A stretch of DNA of 64,000 nucleotides from Zhihengliuella halotolerans (GTDB taxonomy: Bacteria; Actinomycetota; Actinomycetes; Actinomycetales; Micrococcaceae): positions 496,001 to 560,000 of the forward strand of contig NZ_SHLA01000001.1 of NCBI RefSeq assembly GCF_004217565.1, given 5' to 3'. Within the stretch, counting starts at the first letter, position 1; each line of letters starts with the position of its first letter. The position numbers and the translations under genes were made by a program. Shown here one piece after another: positions 1 to 10,356 of the stretch. A model generated the notes under the pieces. That model was not told the origin of the DNA. It made no database searches and saw only the letters and a program-made list of their open reading frames with translations.

Positions 1-2
1 CC

Positions 3-3000
3 GCGCTGAACCTCACGTCGCAGACCGGCGACACGTGGCAGGACGACAACGCGGCCGAGAATCTGTTCATGGTCGACGTACCCGCCGGCGACTTCTCCGT
101 GGCCACCAAAGTGACGGCCCCGGTCTCCAAGGACTTCCAAGGAGCAGGCATCATCGCCTGGAAGGACATCGACAACTACGTCCGCAGCGGTTTGAGCCAC
201 GTCTCCTTCGGCGACGGCGGTCCGGTCGTGATCGAGTCGGGGCTGGAAGAGAACGCCGCGTACAACTCGACGCTCACTCCGCGCCCGGGGTCGACCACCG
301 AGTGGCTGCGGCTGGACCGCACCGGCGACGAGATCGTCGTGTCCTACGGCGATGAAAACGGTGATTGGGCCGAAGCCGAGCGCTTCACCACGTCGTGGGA
401 CGTCACGCAGGTGGGGATCTACGCCCTCGCCGCACAGGACGGCAGCAGTCACGAGGCTGCCTTCGACACCTTCTGGTTGGACACCTCAGCACCCGTCGAT
501 GTGGTGCCGGAGGGCGTCTTCACTCTGACCGGGGCCGCGGATGCGCGCTACCTGGCCGCCGACGGCGACGGATCGCTGTCCTTGACCGGCGAGCGCCCGT
601 TGACGACGCTGAGGTTGGCAGCTGAGGAGACCGGCACCGGCGGGGTCGACGGCGAGCGGCCGGTGACGCTGACGGCGAAGGAGCAGCCGGTCTCCGTCCA
701 CGAGGACGGGCGGCTCTTCCTCGGCGAAGCCGGCAGCGACAACGACCAGTGGCGCCTCACCGATGCCGGTGCTGGACGCGTGCACTTGCGTCTGGCCGGT
801 GCGGAAGACGACGCCGCCTACGCGACACGGTCCGACGACGGCGCTCTGGTGCTGGGAGCGGCAGCTTCCGCCGCCGCCTTCTCGATCGGCTCCGGCGCCG
901 CCGGAGCGCACACCGTGTCGATCGACGGCGACGGTACCGCGCACGAAATTAGCGACACCATGTACGGCGCGTTCTACGAGGACATCAACTACGCCGCTGA
1001 CGGCGGCATCTACGCGGAACTGGTCCGGAACCGTTCCTTCGAATTCGCGCCGTCGGACAACGCCTCGTTCAACGGGCTGACCGGCTGGGAGGTCGTCGGC
1101 GACGGCGACGTCTCGGTCGCGTCGGAACGCGACGAATGGCTCAACGATTCGAACCGCGCCTACGTCGAGATCGCTGCGGACAGCGCTGGCGATGGCGTCA
1201 GGAACACGTCGTACAACGAGGGTGTCGCGCTGATCGCAGGCGAGAGCTACGACTTCAGCGTCTGGGCGCGCTCCGCTGTCGCCCAGGATCTGACGGTTTC
1301 GCTCGAGGACCCGGCCGGAGAACAGATCCACGCCACGGCCACCGTGGCCGTCGACGGCTCTGATGAGTGGAAGCAGTACACGGCCACGCTGACCTCGGAG
1401 AACACCACCGACGCCGGACGCTTGTCCGTGACATCGGGCGCGGCCGGCACGCTGCGACTGGACATGGTCTCCCTCTTCCCGCAGGACACGTGGGAGGGCC
1501 CAGTCAACGGGCCGTCCGTGCTGCGCAAGGATCTGGCGCAGATGGTCGCTGATCTCGACCCGAGTTTCCTGCGGTTCCCCGGCGGATGTGTCACCAACGT
1601 CGGTACCTTCGACACCTACCTGGAGTCCGACGGCCAAGACCGCCAGCGCACCTACCAGTGGAAGGAAACCATCGGTCCAGTGGAGGAACGTCCCACCAAC
1701 TGGAACTTCTGGGGCTACAACCAGACCTACGGTCTCGGCTACCTGGAATACATGAAGTGGGCCGAGGATCTCGGCGCGACCCCGCTGCCCGTGGTGTCGG
1801 TCGGCGCCAACGGCTGCGGGTCGACCATCCCGGAGATGACCGACGACGTGCGGATCGACCGCTGGGTGCAGGACACCCTGGACCTGATCGAATTCGCCAA
1901 CGGCGACGTCGACACCGAGTGGGGCGGCGCCCGCGCCGACCTGGGGCACCCGGAGCCGTTCAACCTCGAGTACATCGGCCTCGGCAACGAGGAGAACACC
2001 AAGACGTTCGAGGCGAACTTCCCCCGCTTCCGGGACGCCATCGAGGCGAAGTACCCGGAGATCACCATCATCTCCAACACCGGCCCGGACGACTCCGGAA
2101 CTCGGTTCGACGAGCTGTGGGACTTCAACGTCGCTGAAGGCGTCGAGATGGTCGACGAGCACTACTACAACGATCCGGCCTGGTTCCTGGCCAACGACGA
2201 CCGCTACGATTCCTACGATCGCGAAGGACCGCACGTCTTCCTCGGCGAGTACGCCTCACGGGGGAACACGTTCGCCAACGCGCTCGCCGAAGCCGCCTAC
2301 ATGACGGGCCTGGAGCGGAACTCTGACGTCGTCGAAATGGCGTCCTACGCACCGATGTTCGCCAACGAGGACCACGTCCAGTGGGCCCCGGACATGATGT
2401 GGTTCGACAACGACGAGTCCTGGGGATCGGTCAACTACTACAACCAGAAATTGTGGATGACCAACGTCGGGGACGAGGTCGTGCCGTCCACGCATGAGGC
2501 CGCACCCGTCGAGCAGGAGGATCTCTCCGGTGGAGTCTTCCTCTCCAGCTGGCTGACTCAGGCCGCCTACGACGACGTGACCGTCACGGACAACGGAACC
2601 GGAGACGTCTTGTTCTCCGATTCGTTCGAGGACGCGTCGCAGTGGGAGGCAGTGGCCGGTCAGTGGAGCGTCGCCGACGGAGAGTACGTGCAGTCCGATG
2701 CCACGGTCGAGGACGCACGCACCATCATCACGGACGCCTACAACCGTGACTGGGAGGACTACACGCTCGAGTTGACCGCCCGCAAGGACGGTGGCGACGA
2801 AGGCTTCCTCGTGGGCTTCGCCGCCGGTGCGAGCGACGACTTCTACTGGTGGAACCTCGGTGGCTGGGGCAACACCCGCTCCGTCCTGGAGCGCGCCGAT
2901 GGCGCACGCCAGGGAGAGGTAGCTGCCAAGGAGGGCGTCACGCTGGAATCCGGCCGCGACTACCAGGTGAAGATTGTGGTGGAGGGGGACACCATCGAGC

Positions 3001-3638
3001 TGTATCTCGACGGCGAACTGCACCTCTCCTACTCGGAGCCGACCCCCAAGTCCCTGTACCAGGTCGTCACGCGGGACACGGAGACGCAGGAACTCATCGT
3101 GAAGGTCGTCAACCCGACCGGCACGGCGGCGGAGACGACGTTCGACATCTCCGATGTCGAGCTCGGTGGTACCGCGGCCGTCACCGAACTGGTGGGTGAT
3201 CCCGCAGCGGCGAACACCAAGGGGGAGAAGACCGCGGTTGCTCCACGCGAGTTCGAGCTCGCTGGCGTCGCCGACGGTTTCACCTACGAAGTCCCCGCCC
3301 ATTCGGTGACGTTCCTCCGGATCGGGACCCAGGAGAACGAGCCGGTGGAGGAGCGGCTCGCGACCGAGACCACGGCCAAAGACGCCAAGGCCAAGGTCGG
3401 CAAGGACGCGAAGTTCACGGTTCGCGTCGCCGCCCCCGAAGGCGAGGACCAGCTGGATGGCGACGTTCTTGTCCGGGTCGACGGCGTCGAGACGACGTCC
3501 AACCTCAAGAACGGCAAGGCCAAGGTGGGGGTTCCCACCGACGGGCTCGCACCAGGGGAGCACGACGTCGAAGTCGGCTATGCCGGCAACGACCAGTTCG
3601 CCCCCAGCAGCACGACCGTCACGCTGACGGTTCGCTGA
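3..3638 (+). CDS. Secreted multidomain alpha-L-arabinofuranosidase (GH51), 5' end outside window
   Basis: Removes terminal arabinofuranose from arabinan or arabinoxylan. The frame is open from base 3, so signal peptide and true start lie upstream. Counting from the ATG at 69: a concanavalin-like beta-sandwich (1-140), a beta-trefoil-like stretch (147-290), the start of the GH51 module (YGAFYEDINY), a CBM4/9-type insert (about 340-470), and the TIM barrel with GLGNEE (E641, predicted acid/base) and FLGEYAS (E727, predicted nucleophile). A second concanavalin-like domain (about 835-1000) precedes the GH51 C-terminal sandwich, and an Ig-like repeat closes the protein. No LPXTG or other wall anchor is seen. 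A strong terminator follows, then a second arabinan-type hydrolase, which supports a role in plant polysaccharide use. The family call is firm; the exact linkage is inferred. Confidence 0.88.
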   Translation, partial: ALNLTSQTGDTWQDDNAAENLFMVDVPAGDFSVATKVTAPVSKDFQGAGIIAWKDIDNYVRSGLSHVSFGDGGPVVIESGLEENAAYNSTLTPRPGSTTEWLRLDRTGDEIVVSYGDENGDWAEAERFTTSWDVTQVGIYALAAQDGSSHEAAFDTFWLDTSAPVDVVPEGVFTLTGAADARYLAADGDGSLSLTGERPLTTLRLAAEETGTGGVDGERPVTLTAKEQPVSVHEDGRLFLGEAGSDNDQWRLTDAGAGRVHLRLAGAEDDAAYATRSDDGALVLGAAASAAAFSIGSGAAGAHTVSIDGDGTAHEISDTMYGAFYEDINYAADGGIYAELVRNRSFEFAPSDNASFNGLTGWEVVGDGDVSVASERDEWLNDSNRAYVEIAADSAGDGVRNTSYNEGVALIAGESYDFSVWARSAVAQDLTVSLEDPAGEQIHATATVAVDGSDEWKQYTATLTSENTTDAGRLSVTSGAAGTLRLDMVSLFPQDTWEGPVNGPSVLRKDLAQMVADLDPSFLRFPGGCVTNVGTFDTYLESDGQDRQRTYQWKETIGPVEERPTNWNFWGYNQTYGLGYLEYMKWAEDLGATPLPVVSVGANGCGSTIPEMTDDVRIDRWVQDTLDLIEFANGDVDTEWGGARADLGHPEPFNLEYIGLGNEENTKTFEANFPRFRDAIEAKYPEITIISNTGPDDSGTRFDELWDFNVAEGVEMVDEHYYNDPAWFLANDDRYDSYDREGPHVFLGEYASRGNTFANALAEAAYMTGLERNSDVVEMASYAPMFANEDHVQWAPDMMWFDNDESWGSVNYYNQKLWMTNVGDEVVPSTHEAAPVEQEDLSGGVFLSSWLTQAAYDDVTVTDNGTGDVLFSDSFEDASQWEAVAGQWSVADGEYVQSDATVEDARTIITDAYNRDWEDYTLELTARKDGGDEGFLVGFAAGASDDFYWWNLGGWGNTRSVLERADGARQGEVAAKEGVTLESGRDYQVKIVVEGDTIELYLDGELHLSYSEPTPKSLYQVVTRDTETQELIVKVVNPTGTAAETTFDISDVELGGTAAVTELVGDPAAANTKGEKTAVAPREFELAGVADGFTYEVPAHSVTFLRIGTQENEPVEERLATETTAKDAKAKVGKDAKFTVRVAAPEGEDQLDGDVLVRVDGVETTSNLKNGKAKVGVPTDGLAPGEHDVEVGYAGNDQFAPSSTTVTLTVR

Positions 3639-3649
3639 TCCACGAAGCG

Positions 3650-3690
3650 GCGAGGGCCCCGGCGCACCGTGTGTCGGGGCCCTCGCTTTT
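3650..3690 (+). terminator. Intrinsic terminator after the GH51 gene
   Basis: A perfect 12-base stem (GCGAGGGCCCCG at 3650-3661 with CGGGGCCCTCGC at 3675-3686) and 13-base loop is followed by TTTT. It ends only 34 bases before the next start, so the GH43-type gene depends on read-through or on a promoter inside or just after the hairpin. Confidence 0.85.
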
Positions 3691-3723
3691 CATCACATCA
3701 AGACAGCAGACGAAGGAGTCAAT

Positions 3724-5931
3724 GTGAAGCACACCCGACGCCAGCGGACGGCGGCCCTCGCCGCGGGGCTGGCCCTACTACTGCCCACGGCTGCAGGCGG
3801 TCCCGCGACCGCCGCCGAGCGCGGCGCGCCCCCGGCACCCGAGCCGGCCGCCGCCACCACTACCGCCGATGAGGAGTACGCCGGCTACCTCTTCTCCTAT
3901 TTCGTGGGGGAGGGCACGGCCGACGGCGAACAGGTCTACTTCGGGCTCAGTGCCGGCGACGACCCGCTGAACTACCGGGACCTCAACGATGGCGAGCCTG
4001 TCCTGACCTCCACGATGGGGGACGAAGGGGTCCGGGACCCGTTCATCATCCGCGCGCCCGAGGGCGACAAGTTCTACCAGATCGCAACCGACCTGAAGGT
4101 GCACGGCTCGTGGGACTGGGACGGCTTCCAGCGCCACGGGTCGCGCTCGATCATGGTCTGGGAGTCGACTGACCTGGTGAACTGGACGGACCAGCGCCTC
4201 GTCGAGGTCGCCCCGGAGTCCGCCGGCAACGTGTGGGCTCCCGAGGCGTTCTACGACGAGGAGCTCGGCGAGTACGTCGTCTTCTGGGCCTCCAAGCTCT
4301 ATGACGAGGACGACCCGGAGCACGCCGGCGCCCAGCACAACCGGATGATGTACGCGACCACGAGTGACTTCGTCGAGTTCTCCGAGCCGCAGGTCTGGAT
4401 CGACCCCGGCTACTCGGTCATCGACTCGACGGTCATCCGCGAAGGCGACAAGTACTACCGGTTCACCAAGGACGAGCGGAACAACACGTCCACGACGCCG
4501 TGCTCCAAGTTCATCACCGCCGAGGTCTCGACGCAGCTGCGCTCGACGGACTACGACTTCATCGCCGACTGCATCGGTAAGGCCGCCGACGGCAAGGAGG
4601 GCATCGCCCAGGGCGAGGGGCCGCTCGTCTTCAAGGACAACCACGACGAGCGCTGGTACATGTTCATCGACGAGTTCGGCGGCCGCGGCTACGTCCCGTT
4701 CGTGAGCGACGACCTTGACTCCGGGGAGTGGACGGTCGCCGAGGACTACACGATGCCCTCGCACCCGAGGCACGGCACCGTGCTGCCCGTGACCCGCGCG
4801 GAGTACGAGCGCCTGCTCGCCGCCTACCAGCCCGACGCGCTCGCCACTGAGCTCGAACCGGTCGCTGTCACCACGCGGAAGAAGCACGCGCCGCTGCTGC
4901 CGCAGACGGTCGAAGCGACGTTCGCCGACGGCAGCACGGGCACCGCGCCCGTCGAATGGGATGAGATCGACGAGGCGGACTACGCCCGCAGCGGCGAGTT
5001 CGAGGTGCGCGGGGTCGTCGCCGACGCATCGGAGCCGGCTCTCGCGCGCGTCACCGTCCAGAACCGGCCCATCGCCGCGACCGGCATCGAGATCCAGGAC
5101 GACGACGGCGCGCTCGCGCTCTGGCGCGAATCCTCCGCGGAACTGAGCGCCGCCGTCGAACCGGCCAACGCCTCCGGCCGGCTCGTCTGGACCTCGTCCG
5201 ATGAGACGGTCGCGACGGTGGAGGACGGTCTCGTCTCCGCCGTCGAACCCGGGACGACGACGATCACCGCCAGGATCGGCCGGCACCATTCGCGCGTCGA
5301 GGTCACGGTCACCGAGCAGCCGCCGGGGCTGCGCGCGCACTACCCGCTCACGGGCGACGGGCGCTCAGCGGTGGACGGGGTCGACGACGCCGTCCTCGCC
5401 GGGGGAGCGGTCGCCCGTGCTGACGGGGTGGAGCTCGACGGGGTCGACGATCACGTCGCCCTGCCGGCGGACCTGATGGCAGGGCTCGAGGACATCACGG
5501 TCTCGCTCGAGGTCAAGATCGACCCGGGCCAGCAGGGTGCGTACTTCATCTACGGGCTCGGCAACTCGCGCGACGGCGCCGGCGACGGCTACCTCTTCAC
5601 GACGGGCAACGCCTACAGGACATCGATCTCGACGGGCAACTGGTCCGGTGAGCGCACCGTCTCAGCGGGAGCGGACCTCGAGCGCGGCAGCTGGAAGACA
5701 CTGACCTACACACTCGCGGACGAGACCGCGGTGCTCTATCTGGACGGCGTGGAGGTCGGGCGCGCCGACGGCGTCGACGTCGATCCGGGCGCGATCGGCG
5801 ACGGGAAGACGAGCGCGAACTACATCGGACGCTCCCTCTACGATGCCGATCGCCACCTGTGGGGCGAGGTGCGGGACTTCCGGATCTACGACCGCGCGCT
5901 GGGTGCCGAGGAGGTCGCCGGGCTCCAGTGA
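3724..5931 (+). CDS. Secreted GH43-type glycosidase with Ig-like and LamG domains
   Basis: 735 residues, GTG start chosen because GAAGGAG (3712-3718) lies 5 bases upstream. An Arg-rich Sec signal peptide (about 1-31, ending near ATAAE) is followed by a five-bladed beta-propeller (about 48-370). The three expected acids of GH43-like enzymes can be placed: D105 in GVRDPF (base), D234 in VIDSTV (pKa modulator) and E298 in GEGPLV (acid). After it come a Big_4-type domain (about 380-445), a Big_2-type domain (452-525) and a C-terminal LamG/concanavalin domain (535-735) that probably binds polymer. It should cleave arabinan or xylan side chains outside the cell, with the GH51 upstream and the sugar importer downstream. 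Substrate is inferred from context only. Confidence 0.82.
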   Translation: MKHTRRQRTAALAAGLALLLPTAAGGPATAAERGAPPAPEPAAATTTADEEYAGYLFSYFVGEGTADGEQVYFGLSAGDDPLNYRDLNDGEPVLTSTMGDEGVRDPFIIRAPEGDKFYQIATDLKVHGSWDWDGFQRHGSRSIMVWESTDLVNWTDQRLVEVAPESAGNVWAPEAFYDEELGEYVVFWASKLYDEDDPEHAGAQHNRMMYATTSDFVEFSEPQVWIDPGYSVIDSTVIREGDKYYRFTKDERNNTSTTPCSKFITAEVSTQLRSTDYDFIADCIGKAADGKEGIAQGEGPLVFKDNHDERWYMFIDEFGGRGYVPFVSDDLDSGEWTVAEDYTMPSHPRHGTVLPVTRAEYERLLAAYQPDALATELEPVAVTTRKKHAPLLPQTVEATFADGSTGTAPVEWDEIDEADYARSGEFEVRGVVADASEPALARVTVQNRPIAATGIEIQDDDGALALWRESSAELSAAVEPANASGRLVWTSSDETVATVEDGLVSAVEPGTTTITARIGRHHSRVEVTVTEQPPGLRAHYPLTGDGRSAVDGVDDAVLAGGAVARADGVELDGVDDHVALPADLMAGLEDITVSLEVKIDPGQQGAYFIYGLGNSRDGAGDGYLFTTGNAYRTSISTGNWSGERTVSAGADLERGSWKTLTYTLADETAVLYLDGVEVGRADGVDVDPGAIGDGKTSANYIGRSLYDADRHLWGEVRDFRIYDRALGAEEVAGLQ

Positions 5932-5962
5932 GACGCGCCCCGCGCGCGCAGCGGGGCGTGTC
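5932..5962 (+). terminator. Hairpin after the GH43-type gene
   Basis: GACGCGCCCCG (5932-5942) pairs with CGGGGCGTGTC (5952-5962), 10 of 11 positions, starting directly after the stop. There is no T-run, so termination is likely but not certain. The remaining bases to 6109 hold nothing else I recognise. Confidence 0.5.
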
Positions 5963-6109
5963 GGCGGGAGGTCGCGGGAGCGGCCGGCGCGAGTCGACCG
6001 CCCCGCGACCGCGCATCCGCAGCGGTCAGACGGTATTGCATCGTTGGAAGAAATCAGGCCGCCGCGGACGGCGCGAAAACGGGCCTCCCAGGATGTGGCG
6101 AAGCTCATC

Positions 6110-6123
6110 TGTGAGCGCTAACA
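6110..6123. promoter_or_regulatory. LacI-family operator before the sugar importer
   Basis: TGTGAGCGCTAACA is a 14-base near-perfect palindrome (one mismatched pair) centred on GC, the form typical of LacI/GalR sugar repressor sites in actinobacteria. Its right half overlaps TAACAT (6119-6124), a possible -10 box, about 50 bases before the start of the binding-protein gene. A bound repressor would block transcription of the three importer genes. The repressor is not encoded in the window. Confidence 0.7.
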
Positions 6124-6173
6124 TCTAGTGGGTTGGATCACTCCGACCGAACTTTCGCCCCGGGAGGCAAGAC

Positions 6174-7346
6174 ATGAAGAACCAGAACACACTTTTCCCG
6201 CGCGTCGCGGCCGCAATCGGCAGCGTCACGCTCATCGGCGCGCTCGCCGCGTGCGGCGGAGGCGGGGCCGGCTCCGCCGCCCCCGGCGAGGAGGGCGGCT
6301 CGCAGGCGGCCGAGGACGTGACGATCGGCGTCGCGATGCCGACGCAGACGTCGGAACGCTGGATCGCCGACGGCGAGGCCGTCGAGTCGCAGCTCGAGGA
6401 GGCCGGCTTCACGGTCGACCTGCAGTTCGCCAACGACGACATTCCGACCCAACAGCAGCAGATCGACCAGATGATCACCAAGGGCGCCGACATCCTCATC
6501 GTCGCCTCGATCGACGGCACCGCGCTGGGCAACCAGCTGCAGGCCGCCGCCGACCAGGACATCCCGATCATCGCCTACGACCGCCTGATCAACGACACCG
6601 AGAACGTCGACTTCTACGTCACGTTCGACAACTACAACGTCGGCGTCCAGCAGGCGACGTCGCTGCTGCAGGGCCTCGGCGTCCTCGATGCCGAGGGCGA
6701 GGAGACCGGCGAGGAGGGACCGTTCGCCGTCGAACTGTTCGCCGGCTCGCTGGACGACAACAACGCCCACTTCTTCTGGGGCGGCGCCATGGACACTCTC
6801 GAGCCATACCTCGATTCGGGTGTGCTCGAGGTCGCGTCCGGCCAGACGGACATCGAGCAGGCCGCGACCCTGCGCTGGTCGCAGGAGACCGCGCAGAAGC
6901 GTATGGAGGACCTCCTGACCGCGCACTACGGTGGCGGCAAGGAGCAGCTCGACGGCGTCCTCTCGCCGTACGACGGCATCTCCCGCGGCATCATCACCGC
7001 GCTGCAGAACGCTGGCTACGGCAAGGACATCGAGTCCGGCCTGCCCGTGACGAGCGGCCAGGACGCGGAGATCGCCTCCGTCAAGCTCATCGACACCGGC
7101 GTGCAGTACGCGACGATCTTCAAGGACACCCGCAAGCTCGCGACGCAGGCCGTCGAGGCCGCCACGGCGTACGCCGAGGGCGGGGAGCCGGAGCCGAACG
7201 ACACGGAGTCGTACGACAACGGCGTCAAGGTGGTCCCGTCCTTCCTGCTCGAGTCCGACATCGTCGTGGCCGACAACATCGAGTCGCTGCTCGTCGAATC
7301 GGGCTACTGGACGGCCGAAGAGGTCGAGGCCGGCAAGTCCGAGTAG
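6174..7346 (+). CDS. chvE: Sugar ABC transporter substrate-binding lipoprotein, ChvE type
   Basis: 390 residues. The signal peptide ends in lipobox LAAC with C27 as the lipidated residue, followed by a Gly/Ser-rich tether. The mature part is a periplasmic-binding-protein type 1 fold of the ChvE/XylF group ([13 protein letters not shown]-like opening, then YDRLI in the hinge region). It captures an aldopentose or galactose-type sugar for the ATPase and permease that follow. GGGAGG (6162-6167) gives a good ribosome site. The gene order matches chvE-gguA-gguB of Agrobacterium and many Micrococcaceae. Two upstream arabinan hydrolases favour L-arabinose as ligand, which is inference. Confidence 0.88.
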   Translation: MKNQNTLFPRVAAAIGSVTLIGALAACGGGGAGSAAPGEEGGSQAAEDVTIGVAMPTQTSERWIADGEAVESQLEEAGFTVDLQFANDDIPTQQQQIDQMITKGADILIVASIDGTALGNQLQAAADQDIPIIAYDRLINDTENVDFYVTFDNYNVGVQQATSLLQGLGVLDAEGEETGEEGPFAVELFAGSLDDNNAHFFWGGAMDTLEPYLDSGVLEVASGQTDIEQAATLRWSQETAQKRMEDLLTAHYGGGKEQLDGVLSPYDGISRGIITALQNAGYGKDIESGLPVTSGQDAEIASVKLIDTGVQYATIFKDTRKLATQAVEAATAYAEGGEPEPNDTESYDNGVKVVPSFLLESDIVVADNIESLLVESGYWTAEEVEAGKSE

Positions 7347-7456
7347 GAGCGGCTCCGCCGATCACGTCGGCACCCGCCGCCGGGGCCGGGCCCAACCGCC
7401 CGGCCCCGGCGGCGCGCGCCCGCACCAATCCACCAGGCACGACACAAGGACGGCCC

Positions 7457-8992
7457 ATGGACAGCACGATCCTGCAGATGCAGGACATCACCAAAACCTT
7501 CCCCGGCGTCAAGGCGCTCTCCAACGTCAACCTCTCGGTCGCCCGAGGCGAGATCCACGCGATCTGCGGCGAGAATGGCGCCGGGAAATCCACCCTCATG
7601 AAGGTCCTCTCGGGTGTGTACCCGCACGGGACCTACGAGGGCAAGATCGTCTTCGAGAGCGAGGAGGCGAAGTTCTCCGGCATCAAGGACTCCGAGAGCC
7701 GCGGCATCGTCATCATCCACCAGGAGCTGGCGCTCGTGCCGCACCTCTCGGTCGCGGAGAACATCTTCCTCGGGAACGAGCGTGAGCGCGCCGGGTTCAT
7801 CGAGTGGAACGAGACGAACGCCGAGGCGGCCAAACTGATGGCGCGCGTCGGGCTCGACGAGCAGCCCGTCACCCCCGTCGGCCAGCTCGGCGTCGGCAAA
7901 CAGCAGCTCATCGAGATCGCCAAGGCCCTCAGCAAGGACGTCAAGCTCCTCATCCTCGACGAGCCGACCGCCGCGCTGAACGACGACGACTCGGCGCACC
8001 TGCTCGACCTCCTGCGCGAGCTGCGCGAGGAGGGGATGACCTGCATCATCATCTCCCACAAGCTCGGCGAGATCGAGGACATCGCGGACACCACGACGAT
8101 CATCCGCGACGGCCAGACCGTCGAGACGCTCGACATGTCGGACCCGGCCTCCGATCAGAACCGCATCATCCGCGGCATGGTCGGCCGCGACCTCTCGCAC
8201 CGGTACCCGGAGCACGAGTCCACGGTCGGCGACGTCGTCTTCGAGGTGAAGAACTGGACGGTGCGCCACCCGACGCAGGCCGACCGGATCGTGGTCGACA
8301 ACGCCAACCTCGACGTCCGCGCCGGGGAGATCGTCGGCATCGCGGGCCTCATGGGCGCGGGGCGCACCGAGCTCGCGATGAGCGTCTTCGGCCACTCCTA
8401 CGGCCGGGGCATCAGCGGCGAGGTTTTCATGGACGGCAAGAAGGTCGACACCTCCAACGTCGGCAAGGCCATCAAGGCCGGCATCGCCTACGTCTCCGAG
8501 GACCGCAAGGTCTACGGGCTGAACCTCATCGAGGACATCCGTATCAACACGACCGCGGCCGGCCTCGAGAAGATCGCCGCCAACGGCTTCGTCAACGGCA
8601 ACGAGGAGATCCGCATCGCGGAGGGCTACCGGAAGTCGATGAACATCAAGTCGCCGACGGTCATGGCCGTCACCGGCAACCTCTCGGGCGGCAACCAGCA
8701 GAAGGTCGTGCTCGGCAAATGGCTGCATACCGCGCCCGAGCTGCTGATCCTCGACGAGCCGACCCGCGGGATCGACGTCGGCGCGAAGTTCGAGATCTAT
8801 CAGATCATCAACCAGCTCGCGGACGCCGGCAAGGCCGTGCTGGTGATCTCCTCCGAGCTGCCCGAGCTCCTGGGGATCTGCGACCGCATCTATACACTCG
8901 CCTACGGCCGCATGACCGGCCAGCTCCCCGTCTCCGAGGCGACTCAGGAGAAGCTGATGGAGCTCATGACCATTGAGAAGGAGGCCGTCTGA
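7457..8992 (+). CDS. gguA: Multiple-sugar ABC transporter ATPase GguA (two ATPase domains)
   Basis: 511 residues, the usual length for fused sugar-importer ATPases. The N-terminal half has Walker A GENGAGKS (38-45), an atypical signature (LGVGKQQ) and Walker B LLILDEPT. The C-terminal half carries a canonical signature LSGGNQQ (409-415) and a second LLILDEPT, with a degenerate second P-loop (GLMGAGRT), as in MglA/XylG. ATG at 7457 was chosen over longer in-frame options because AAGGA lies 7 bases upstream and the homologous domain begins at once. It powers import through GguB and overlaps it by one base (TGATG), so the two are probably translationally coupled. Confidence 0.93.
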   Translation: MDSTILQMQDITKTFPGVKALSNVNLSVARGEIHAICGENGAGKSTLMKVLSGVYPHGTYEGKIVFESEEAKFSGIKDSESRGIVIIHQELALVPHLSVAENIFLGNERERAGFIEWNETNAEAAKLMARVGLDEQPVTPVGQLGVGKQQLIEIAKALSKDVKLLILDEPTAALNDDDSAHLLDLLRELREEGMTCIIISHKLGEIEDIADTTTIIRDGQTVETLDMSDPASDQNRIIRGMVGRDLSHRYPEHESTVGDVVFEVKNWTVRHPTQADRIVVDNANLDVRAGEIVGIAGLMGAGRTELAMSVFGHSYGRGISGEVFMDGKKVDTSNVGKAIKAGIAYVSEDRKVYGLNLIEDIRINTTAAGLEKIAANGFVNGNEEIRIAEGYRKSMNIKSPTVMAVTGNLSGGNQQKVVLGKWLHTAPELLILDEPTRGIDVGAKFEIYQIINQLADAGKAVLVISSELPELLGICDRIYTLAYGRMTGQLPVSEATQEKLMELMTIEKEAV

Positions 8993-10173
8993 TGAGCGTC
9001 GCATCCGAGCTCAAAGACCTCTTCACGAAGAACCTGCGCACGAGCGGCATCTACATCGCGTTCGTGCTGATCATCGCGCTGTTCACAGTGATGACCGACG
9101 GGCTGCTGCTGAGCCCGATCAACGTCACCAACATCGTCCTGCAGTACTCGTACGTCCTGATTCTGGCCCTCGGCATGATCATGGTGATCGTCGCCGGGCA
9201 CATCGACCTCTCGGTCGGCTCGCTCGTCGCCTTCACGGGCGCGGTCTCGGCCGTCCTGGTCATCGGCAACGGGCTTCCCTGGTGGGTCGGCCTCCTCGCC
9301 GCGGTCGGCGTCGGCATCCTCTCCGGCGTCTGGCACGGCTTCTGGGTCGCGATCGTGGGCATCCCAGCCTTCATCGTCACCCTGGCCGGCATGCTGCTCT
9401 TCCGCGGCCTGACGTATCTGACCCTCTCCAACGTCTCGCTCTCGCCCTTCCCAAGCGAGTACCAGCAGGTCGCCGGCGGGTTCCTCAACGGCCTCCTCGG
9501 CGGCTACGGCTACGACCTCTTCACGGTGCTCATCGGCGTGTTCGCCGTCGTCGGCTTCGCGTGGACGCAGCTGCGCTCGCGCCGCGCGCGGCAGAAGTAC
9601 GACCAGAAGGTCGAGGCCATGCCGATGTTCCTGGCGAAGATCCTCGTCGTCGGCGTCGTCGTGATGTGGTTCTTCTGGCAGCTCGCCACGAGCCGCGGCA
9701 TGCCGATCGTCCTGATCATTCTCGGCGGCCTCATCATCACGTACCACGTGGTCACCACCCGCACGGTCTTCGGCCGCCACATCTACGCGATCGGCGGCAA
9801 CCTCTCGGCCGCGCGGCTCTCCGGGGTGAACGTCAAGAAGGTCAACTTCTGGATCTTCATCAACATGGGCCTGCTTGCGGGCATCGCCGGCGCCGTGTTC
9901 TCGTCGCGCTCCAACGGCGCGCAGCCGGGCGCAGGCAACATGTTCGAGCTCGACGCCATCGCGGCCTGCTTCATCGGCGGCGCGTCCACGACCGGCGGCG
10001 TCGGTCGCGTGACGGGGGCGATCGTCGGCGGCCTCGTCATGGCGGTCATGTCCAACGGCATGCAGCTCATGGGCGTCGACCAGTCGACCCAGCAGATCGT
10101 CAAGGGCCTGGTCCTGCTCCTCGCCGTGGCGTTCGACATCTACAACAAGCGCCGGGCCGGGGCTTCGCGGTAG
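8992..10173 (+). CDS. gguB: Multiple-sugar ABC transporter permease GguB
   Basis: 393 residues, highly hydrophobic with about ten membrane segments and the BPD_transp_2 pattern of ribose/xylose/galactose permeases (GHIDLSVGSL in the N-terminal half, GGASTTGGVGR near the C-terminus). The start ATG overlaps the stop of gguA. It forms the membrane channel for the ChvE-delivered sugar. It is the last gene of the importer operon, followed by a strong GC-rich hairpin. Confidence 0.92.
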   Translation: MSVASELKDLFTKNLRTSGIYIAFVLIIALFTVMTDGLLLSPINVTNIVLQYSYVLILALGMIMVIVAGHIDLSVGSLVAFTGAVSAVLVIGNGLPWWVGLLAAVGVGILSGVWHGFWVAIVGIPAFIVTLAGMLLFRGLTYLTLSNVSLSPFPSEYQQVAGGFLNGLLGGYGYDLFTVLIGVFAVVGFAWTQLRSRRARQKYDQKVEAMPMFLAKILVVGVVVMWFFWQLATSRGMPIVLIILGGLIITYHVVTTRTVFGRHIYAIGGNLSAARLSGVNVKKVNFWIFINMGLLAGIAGAVFSSRSNGAQPGAGNMFELDAIAACFIGGASTTGGVGRVTGAIVGGLVMAVMSNGMQLMGVDQSTQQIVKGLVLLLAVAFDIYNKRRAGASR

Positions 10174-10193
10174 CCCCACGCGAACCGGCACGA

Positions 10194-10234
10194 CGACGGC
10201 GGCGCGCCACCCACGCGGGGGCGCGCCGCCGTCG
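10194..10234 (+). terminator. Hairpin after the sugar importer operon
   Basis: A perfect 15-base stem (10194-10208 with 10220-10234, arms rich in CGGCGGCGCGCC) and 11-base loop. No T-run follows, a common form in high-GC genomes. Confidence 0.6.
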
Positions 10235-10356
10235 CGCTCGGAAGGGACACTGTGTCACGGGGCGCGGACGCGGACCACTGCTAAACTGGAAGATCGAGCG
10301 GCGTCGAATCCGATCTGCTCCCTTGCCCCATGCCCCCGAGCAGGAAGAGCGTGCAT

